Under the pieces are notes generated by a model. The model made no database searches and was not told the origin of the DNA. It saw only the letters and a list, made by a program, of their open reading frames with translations. Both the position numbers and the translations under genes were made by a program. This document shows positions 8,437-15,089 of a DNA stretch of 15,089 bases, in pieces. This DNA comes from Perkinsus olseni (lineage: Eukaryota; Perkinsozoa; Perkinsida; Perkinsidae). Positions within the stretch are counted from its first letter, which is position 1; each line of letters starts with the position of its first letter. Location: positions 1 through 15,089 of the forward strand of contig JABANP010000845.1 in assembly GCA_013115135.1 (NCBI GenBank), in the 5' to 3' direction.

Positions 8437-8686
8437 GGCACCGATACAGCTGAGGAGCTACGAGCTCATTGGCCGGCTCATTGTTAATAGTGGTGCTGAG
8501 AAGCTCTCTCAATTCCTGCGTGCTCAACTTACTAAGTTGAACTTAGAGCGGAGAAGGAGAAGCTGGACAAGGCCCGTGAAGAGATTTTCCGCGAGCCTGA
8601 TCGCGATCTGCCGCCACCAACCGGAGCTGCAGAGGACCATAGAGATCCGAGGAGAGGTACAGAGTTTGCAGCTTTGGTACTGAGGG
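8437..8686 (+). pseudogene. Possible frameshifted coding fragment with charged helical sequence
   Basis: One frame gives YELIGRLIVNSGAEKLSQF then LRAQLTKLNLER. Near 8550 a shift of one base would continue as EKEKLDKAREEIFREPD, a charged, coiled-coil-like sequence. Both halves look more protein-like than other frames in this block. The family is not recognised. It may be a fragment of a host gene or of a mobile element. Chance cannot be excluded. Confidence 0.3.
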
Positions 8687-8807
8687 TGTATTTTAGCTAC
8701 GCGGGACATAATCGAGGTGTCATCGTGTAACCGTCAAATTAGTATCGCTTACTCCGAGTACATGGTCTTCAGGTTGGCCTTCTCTATGTGACTGAGCCTC
8801 TGTGATT

Positions 8808-10209
8808 ATGCAGTTGATATCTTTGAATGACTTATACATGAATCATCACATAGGTTATCGACAACATCATCACTACGTGAGGCTTACTTCGAGCAAGAGT
8901 GTCTGTGTTGGATCCCTCCTGGGTTTATCCACCTTATTTATACTAACATTATTGCTTTCATCATCCTTTGATGATCATGCAGGCTATCCCGTGGCTATCA
9001 ATGATGATATATCGGTAGATACCATAACGATGGTCGTTGATGTGGTACCAAGCAGTATGAAGTATCCCGATTCTCATGATACTTTTGTATTGGTTCATAA
9101 CAATGCAACATGCGCTCACGTTCGGCGTATACTCAAACAGATTACTGTTGATCATCACGCTAATCCTGGGAATGTTGATGATGATGCCTACCATCTTGCA
9201 ATAAAATCTCCCAAGGGATGCTTTGATTACTGTTACAGCACTTACAGCTGTGAGGCATTCGTGTATATTAAAGATAGATTATGTGAACTGTATGATGGTG
9301 AATGTCCCTATCCTATAAGACGTGATAACATTAAGGATATCGATACTGTGGTTCCATTGCATAATTTTGGTGATTTATATAGACGTAGTAATCTGGGTAG
9401 CATAGGATTGGGCATAGGATGATGTAGTTATCAGGAGTTGATGGTGCAAGCCGGCCTATCAATGGTATAGTGCTATATTGTCCATGTAGAGGTTGCAAAC
9501 CTAATAAATGTTTCAGGTAATAGTAGTAGTAGTAGTAATCAACCTAACAGGTCTATGTATTATTCTCAGACGTATCAGTCATGTATTATTCTTTTTCAGC
9601 TTACCTGATAGAAGATGTATCCTATCAACGCCATCATCATCATTAACTTCTACTAATAGGGGTATATCGGCTGATGTAGTCTACAAATGGGTTAATTATA
9701 GTGACCCAAGATGGCAGAAACGATGGGGAGGAGAGGATGCTAAAGGACTTGGTAATGACTACCACAACAACAGTGGGGGTGTCTTGATGATTATGATGAT
9801 GATGCTGTTAGGTTGGCGTAATTGGAGATCATTAACATCTCTTGAAAATACATTCAATGAGCTTCGTTGGGCAATCAGGGGTTTACAGTATAATGGTAAT
9901 AATAATAATAATTACTACTACCGCTGTTATCATTAGCATCCCCATAAATACTGCCATACAGTGTGGTTATTGGGAGAGGCAGGATGATAGTATATTCATC
10001 ATGCTCATCATCATCAGGTGCATTGATGTTATCATCAGCTAGCGGTGATAAGAGGTCGAATGCTCGTGATGGATTCATAAAGGATATTTATATTGTATAT
10101 GCTGATGATGTTAATAATCCACCTCATTATTTACGTCAACGTCAGCAGTATTCTAATGGTAATAATAATAATCCCCGACTAACGCAAAGCACTCATTGTT
10201 CTTATTGAT

Positions 10210-10243
<34 letters not shown>

Positions 10244-11585
10244 GAAGAAGAAGAAGAAGAAGAAGAAGAAGGAGTATATATGATCGGTCACTCTAGTATA
10301 ATGGATAACCGAACATATCCGGGGGTCATACCATCTAATAACAGAGTGGCAATAAGATTATCAACAGCTAATATACCTAATATATCTAACTGGTAATAAT
10401 AATAATACCACTACTACAACTACTCATGCTCTGCTGCTTCTTGTTATAGCTTCCAGGTACTTGGCAATGGATGATGATATATTTTTGGCTTCTAAGTTGA
10501 AATTAGACTATCTCTTCGATGAAGCAGCAGCATCGTCGTCGCATGGTGGTGAACCACCACATATTGGTTATATGGAGGCACCACCTCGGAAATGCCCGAA
10601 ATCAGTAACTAATGGTGGCCATAAGAAAAAGAAGATGAGTAGATACGAAGCATCGTCGTGTAACGGTGACAGGATAATACGGGAATATTTTGGTATACAT
10701 AAGACTATGGGTGAAACTGATCATATACCCGTATGGGTCAATAAATGCATGTAATAGTATAGACATCATCTTCAGCATCAGCATCATCTTCAGCATCAGC
10801 ATCATCAGCATCAGCATCAGCATCATCATTGATAATGATAGTATCGTCATACTTGTCATACAATCGCAGTCGTACTATCATTATGATGATGATGATGATC
10901 AGATATAATGCTGGTAGTAGAGTATTTAATGATACAGGAGAGGCATGGAGAGGTTCAATGACATCTGTTATTAATCCAACTAATGTTCAATGGAATAGTT
11001 TTAATAATAATCTATTATATTATCTCGGTCTTCTGCGTCTTAAAGCAACAACACCTTCGAAGTAGTAATAATATTATTATCACTACTGCTGCTGCTACTA
11101 ATCATCATAATTATTATTATCAGGTTCAAGTATGAGATACATTCCAATACCCCATCATTATGTCAACATACCGTTCCTACTGATGATCATGATGGATACG
11201 TGAGAGCAATGATATTAGGGGATCCTAACAAGGTAATGCCCCCAGTACTGTTCATTATTATCCAACAACAACAACCGCGGCCCTTCTCCTCCTCCTCCTC
11301 AGTTTAGACATATGAGTATCCATCATGAAGTGTTCATTAGTTGTTGTTGATGTTGTAGGCACAGTCATTATTAGACGATATGTTATTCACATCATCTAGT
11401 CAGTGGGTGAATATACAAGGACCAGGATATTCTGATGAATATGATCCGTGTCCACAGTTCCGTAAAATGGTATTCAACACTCTATTGAAAGTAAAACTAT
11501 CAATGTAAGCATCATCATCAGCACCACTACTTTTAAGGCCTTCCCCAAGATGTCATCCTACGAGCTCAATGACTTTCACCAATAA
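8808..11585 (+). CDS. Stealth-family membrane protein, complete copy 2 (GNPTAB-like sugar-phosphate transferase), ten exons
   Basis: Proposed exons: 8808-9396, 9435-9516, 9600-9895, 10018-10158, 10245-10392, 10457-10750, 10903-11061, 11124-11232, 11359-11490 and 11550-11585. All joins keep phase, giving 661 residues. Alternatives are acceptor 10038 for exon 4, and no last intron with stop at 11506-11508. The last intron is preferred because SSYE then falls where Stealth CR4 has its PS-F-E motif. Start is ATG 8808; ATG 8838 is also possible. Layout: short His-rich cytosolic tail, signal anchor about residues 32-54, Cys-rich PAN/apple-like region 102-166, CR1 about 247-262 (DVVYKWVN...DPRW), CR2 about 306-430 (ELRWAIRGL, IYIVYADD, Glu run, HSSIM, AMDDDIF), CR3 about 507-560 (HIPVWVNK), CR4 from about 620 (WVNIQGPGYSDEY). 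Known members move sugar-1-phosphate onto glycans, including GlcNAc-1-phosphotransferase in the Golgi. The type II topology agrees with secretory-pathway action. The substrate is unknown. Thr of the CR1 motif is Lys here. Confidence 0.83.
9335..11483 (+). repeat. 2.1-kb direct repeat of positions 1-2132
   Basis: The two segments align end to end. By eye there is one substitution (C350 against A9686). The rest are indels: three single-base homopolymer changes, all in exons, and triplet-number changes in microsatellites, mostly in introns. Identity ends sharply at 2132 and 11483. The true left limit lies before the window start, so the duplicated unit is longer than shown. Confidence 0.95.
10210..10271 (+). 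repeat. ATC/AGA compound microsatellite across an intron-exon border, copy 2
   Basis: The intronic (ATC)n tract supplies the acceptor CAG (10242-10244) and adjoins the exonic (AAG)n tract that encodes nine Glu in Stealth CR2. Copy 1 has eight Glu and a much shorter ATC tract. Confidence 0.8.
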
Positions 11586-11717
11586 TGCTATCATGCCATC
11601 TACCCTAACATCATCATCATCATCATCATCATCTACCGATTATTATATAACTGCTCTCCATGCTCTCTGCATGTACCCTTTTCTCATCATTATCATTTCG
11701 TTATCAGTAGTATATCA
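11586..11717 (+). promoter_or_regulatory. Short spacer before the sulfurtransferase gene
   Basis: 132 bp between the proposed Stealth stop and the next start. It must hold the end of one transcript and the start of the next. It contains an (ATC)n tract at about 11609-11634 and TATTATATAA at 11640-11650, which may be TATA-like. No clear polyadenylation signal was seen. Confidence 0.35.
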
Positions 11718-13033
11718 ATGATGATGATGATGATGATAGTCTCCATTCCTGTTATTCCTTCCGTTATGTCCACTCCAACCTCCTTCACCTCACCGGTCAT
11801 CATTACTCCTGCACAAGCACTGGAGTCTGCAGCTGAGTATCGCAAGTTGATGAGTTCGGGTAGTAGTAGTAATAGTGGTAATATGAAGAAGGATAGGTAT
11901 GTTGATGCTACATGGTATCTGAATAGTAATAGAGATGCTGATGAGGATTATAAAATGAGAAGGATAGCTGGATCCATCCGTTTTGATATTGATAAAATAC
12001 GTGATACATCTAACGATCATGTATCATCGTTACCCCACATGCTACCTTCATATCATGCTGTTAATCAATGGTTACGTGATAATAAGGTAATAATGACAAC
12101 AATGATACTCAAGTACTGCTGATGTTGTTGCCTAATAGTAGTACATCATCATCATAGCAAGCGTTATTTTGGTCAGGTTGATATCTCGAAGGAGAGGTTA
12201 GTAGTATATACTCATCCTGGTAGTTGTGCTGGACCCAGAGTATGGTGGATGTTCACCCTTTATGGTCTAGATGCAGTGTAATAATAATAATAACCACTAC
12301 TACTGGACTACTTCTACTAATAGATACCTTCAAGGGGGTTTAATAGCATGGGAAGCTGCTGACGGTGATGTCGAATGGGGTTGGAATGATAATGATGACT
12401 CTGCTGCTGCTGCTGCTGCTGATGATGATGCTGGTGTTGGATCATCAGCATCATTAATAGATGAAGCATCGGCCAATGATGCAGTAAAAGAATATGTTGC
12501 TACGTTGCAGTATATCAATGATACTAATAATGATGATGATGATATCATAATAGATGCTAGGCCTGCTGATAGATTCAATGGTAATAATATCTTCATAATC
12601 TGTAAGCAATAATAATCATATTACCTATCGTTTTATCTTCAGGCGTTGCAGCCGAACCTAGACCAGGCCTTAGGAGAGGTCATATCCCAGGTTCTATCAA
12701 TATCCCATTCACTAGTGTATTACAACCTGATGACTCTACATCATTCAATATGGATATGATACTCAATGATAACAATAATACAAAGGTATCTTCATTATTG
12801 AGAGAGGATAAGAAGTTGAAGATATTCATATGTGGAAGTGGCGTGAGTGCTGCTGTAGTATTATTGGCTGATCGTATTGCTAATAATACCAGATCATTGA
12901 AGGGAACTAAACTGTAATAATAATAACAGTAAATATACCACTGATGATTATTACTAGATACGATGGTAGCTGGTCGGAGTGGGGTAATCCTTCTAGTGAC
13001 ACCCCGGTCGAGTCTACGACAGATAATCAATAA
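11718..13033 (+). CDS. MPST: 3-mercaptopyruvate sulfurtransferase / thiosulfate sulfurtransferase (two rhodanese domains), five exons
   Basis: Proposed exons: 11718-12086, 12177-12277, 12324-12580, 12643-12913 and 12958-13033. All phases join, giving 357 residues against about 280-300 usual for the family. The N-terminal domain shows YVDATWYL, RRIAGSIRFDID, LPHMLPS and GPRVWWMFTLYGLD, then GGLIAWEA. The C-terminal domain shows IIDARPADRFNG, EPRPGLRRGHIPGSINIPF, the active-site loop CGSGVSA with Cys306 (codon 12831-12833), and YDGSWSEWG near the end. Family enzymes take sulfur from 3-mercaptopyruvate onto the active Cys and pass it to thiols, cyanide or thioredoxin. The CG-GV-A loop fits the mercaptopyruvate type better than classic rhodanese (CRKGVTA). 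Extra length lies in a start-side Met run, Ser/Asn insertions, and an Ala/Asp-rich linker from GCT and GAT repeats (about 12400-12435). Start could instead be ATG 11766. No reliable targeting signal is visible. Confidence 0.92.
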
Positions 13034-13127
13034 TACTATTGTGTTGTAGGACTTTTCCCGTTCATATAATGTTCATAATGTTGCGTTATCAACAACTCGA
13101 CAGTGTCTTTCCTACAGAAAGTGCCAT

Positions 13128-15089
13128 TTAAAATGATTCATCTTGGATTATTTTGATTAAGAGGTCGGGACGATTCGTACCTGTAACAATAGTATAATGA
13201 TAGTAGATAATTATTATTACATAAAACATCCACTCCAATGGGAGGAATCCCATCATTATGGACTTCTACGCTCATCAACTTGTTAAGTAATACTTTAATA
13301 TTGTCCATATTATCATCCCTGATGAAGCCTTTGGATGGTATCTATCTTAAATAATAATAATTATTATTCTTGTCGTCGTTACCGTAGGGAACCACACCAT
13401 AACATCAAGACCTTCCTTTTTAGCCTCTTTTACATGCTTTCGTGTTATACCTAGAATAATAATAATCCAGGTTTCTCGCTGTTGGGTATCACATTCAGAA
13501 CATATGTTAACACTGTCTCCTTTCACTTTAGTATATCCCTCATCATCCATCCATCTTACATAATCTATTGGTAATGGTATCCTCTTATCTTCGTTCTCCT
13601 TCACACCTGATAATAATCACCATTCTGCTGATGCTAGTCATACTACTGTAGTATTACGGTTATTATATATGGTACCAATAGGTATGGTAGGTCTGACGCT
13701 TCTAACATATCGTAAAATATCACGATTAAATGATGATACACGTATAATGATATTATTATCATAGAATATCCCTTTGTATTTGTCCAATACTTCTAGAATG
13801 ACATGAACCCTATCATTCAACGAAGGTTGGGTATATGATGATAATGACGACGACCTGATTTGACATTACAAAGTATATTATCATTACTTCTTCTTCTACT
13901 ACTACCCTCTTGTTGTTGTTGTTGTTGTTGGATACTTAATCTCAACGTTTATAGCATGTAAGACATGACTGTTCTCCGGTGGTGTTGGTATCAGAACCTC
14001 AGTGATAGTATTCAACATATCATCTAATGTTGGTATATGATGTCCATCTCCAATATCAATACATTTAACCTAAAATATTAGGAGTAGACGACGATAACCT
14101 GCTGCTGCTGCTGCTGTTGATGATGATAATAATAATAACACATCTTTCCATAATTTATCCTCAACACCATGACCATCATGAAATCCTTCTGGTCCATGGC
14201 TCACTACAGCAACACCATCCAATGTAACTATAACAACAACAACTAGTACTACTACTACCACTACTAACATCACCTCTTGCATCAAACTCGATACTCAGTG
14301 GTACTATATTATTATTGGTAATATGTCCTTCATCATCATCAATTCAATTCAATTCAATTCAATTCAAACTTTATTGCCTGGGCATTACAAGCTCGAAGCT
14401 TATCGCCCATCACACGACCCGCGCAAGCGGATCCCGATATGGTTAGACCCAACCATAGAGCCTTGAAACAACAGAGGTTAATGAATCTCTCATCATCAGC
14501 TCGGAGGCTCTTGAGAGGAACTTCGTCACAACTACGTCGTGCAGCCAGGGAAGGCGAGGAGGGAGGCATGCCACACTGGGCAGCCTATTAGGCATGAGGG
14601 AGAAAGAAGGTGAAAAGAGGATTAAGTAGTCCCAGGACCAACAACTGCGATTGCGGAAACCCAGATGATTAGATGGTGAAAATTTGTGTAGAAAGGGAGG
14701 GCCCAACCAATACCGAGTCACCAGCAAGGGGGACGTATGGGTATGGCAGGTTCGATCTCTACTTCGTACCGGGAAAACCCCGGCCACCCTCACGCGACGT
14801 TGACGCGTAGAGACCTGTGAGGGTCATCATCATCATTGTTGTTGTTATTTACTGTTCTGAATACATCATGTATAACATGTATCTAAACAGTGGTGTATAT
14901 TAATTATTATATAGTATTATTACTACTGCCGATAATGTGTTCAAGTATGGGCTCAGATCACCGCATATACGATGACCTTGAACTTCAACAACCATAACCC
15001 AACCAGCAACGACTCAACGTATTACTCACAGTCCATCACGACATCTTGCACACTTACAATGTCTTGGACTTTCTCCACGTAATAAACCA
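13128..15089 (-). CDS. Glycerophosphodiester phosphodiesterase family gene, 5' end outside the window, one exon split by an insertion
   Basis: Exons in transcript order, given as plus coordinates: 15058-15089 (partial), 14927-14982, 14836-14882 joined to 14274-14341 across an insertion, 14142-14227, 13906-14069, 13676-13854, 13493-13606, 13383-13450, 13221-13328 and 13128-13180 (stop TAA 13128-13130). Motifs in order: GHR with LNT (usual GHRG...ENT), SIEFD with TLDGVAVVSHG (metal-binding Glu and Asp, then His), KCIDIGDGHHIPTLDDML, NVEIKYP, RVSSFNRDILRYVRSVRP, HVKEAKKEGLDVMVWFP, and GVDVLCTNRPDLL at the end. Such enzymes cut glycerophosphodiesters to glycerol-3-phosphate and an alcohol. All splice phases agree except between 13383-13450 (ends in phase 0) and 13221-13328 (needs phase 1), so a base is missing or an acceptor is misplaced. 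The gene converges on the sulfurtransferase gene, with 94 bp between stops. The insertion probably disables this allele unless it is spliced out. Confidence 0.83.
14330..14341. repeat. Target-site duplication, left copy (TCATCATCATCA)
   Basis: Identical 12 bases occur at 14824-14835 on the other side of the insertion. Removing the insert and one copy restores an open, in-frame Asn/Asp-coding exon. The site is itself a triplet repeat, so the exact duplication length is uncertain by a few bases. Confidence 0.7.
14342..14823 (-). mobile_element. 482-bp non-LTR retroelement-like insertion with a TTGAA tail
   Basis: On the minus strand the insert ends AATAAAG (signal at 14370-14375) followed by TTGAA repeated about five times (14342-14367), the kind of short-repeat tail left by some LINEs and SINEs. 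It is flanked by the 12-bp duplication. Its 5' end (14823 downwards) starts CCCTCAC and can pair with GTGAGGG about 30 bases on, a terminal hairpin. Overlapping minus-strand open frames (14443-14793 and 14354-14569) have no recognised domain. A B-box-like GGTTCGATCTC lies on the opposite strand (about 14751), so a sense Pol III promoter is not supported. It may be a SINE or a 5'-truncated LINE end. Confidence 0.7.

Noticed and set aside
9937..10017. An extra coding exon after the acceptor-like TTAG at 9936 or ACAG at 9961
   Set aside because: The frame leading into the next Stealth block has a stop at 9945-9947, and neither acceptor gives a phase that fits; acceptors at 10017 or 10038 do.
14443..14793. 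116-residue minus-strand ORF as an exon of the phosphodiesterase gene
   Set aside because: It lies wholly inside the inserted element bounded by the 12-bp duplication, and the phosphodiesterase reads in frame without it.

Overview
This window looks like nuclear DNA from a protist with many short introns. Three gene loci can be rebuilt from exons that keep recognisable protein families in frame across GT...AG introns. The introns and coding linkers are full of trinucleotide microsatellites. An alveolate of the Perkinsus kind would fit (intron-rich, expanded Stealth-type glycosyl-phosphotransferase genes, many retroelements), but that is a guess from style and not a proven assignment. Nothing looks bacterial.

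Layout. Positions 1-2132 hold most of a Stealth-family gene (copy 1). Its 5' end lies outside the window, its reading frame is broken by one-base homopolymer differences, and its last exon is cut off at 2132. Positions 2133-8700 are a GC-richer block without a convincing gene, apparently built from repeats. It contains arrays of a degenerate 15-bp unit (consensus near GTGTACGAGTATTNN). Two of these, at 4205-4516 and 6351-6590, are inverted copies of each other and each is capped on its inner side by a GC-rich palindrome. The same block carries a tRNA-like Pol III promoter, the 5' part of a minus-strand LTR retrotransposon (LTR 7676-7909, primer-binding site, leader with a repeated motif, broken gag with one CCHC zinc knuckle) and a small element with 32-bp inverted repeats (8134-8377). 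Positions 8808-11585 hold the complete second Stealth copy (copy 2), about 661 residues in ten exons. Positions 11718-13033 hold a complete five-exon 3-mercaptopyruvate sulfurtransferase/rhodanese. Positions 13128-15089 hold, on the minus strand, a glycerophosphodiester phosphodiesterase gene whose 5' end lies outside the window. One of its exons is split by a 482-bp TTGAA-tailed retroelement-like insertion with a 12-bp target duplication.

How the genes relate. Copy 2 and the sulfurtransferase point the same way. The sulfurtransferase and the phosphodiesterase converge, with only 94 bp between stop codons. No shared pathway is evident: one is a predicted type II membrane protein of the sugar-phosphate transferase (Stealth) family, one is a sulfur-transfer enzyme, and one hydrolyses glycerophosphodiesters. 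Copies 1 and 2 are almost identical over 2.1 kb. By eye they differ by one substitution and about a dozen indels in homopolymers and microsatellites. That pattern suggests either a very recent duplication or two haplotypes/consensus errors placed in tandem by assembly.

The most unusual signals are the 15-bp satellite with its fold-back arrangement, the near-uniform microsatellite make-up of the introns (most begin GTAATAAT or GTAGTA), and the retroelement inserted exactly in a coding triplet repeat.
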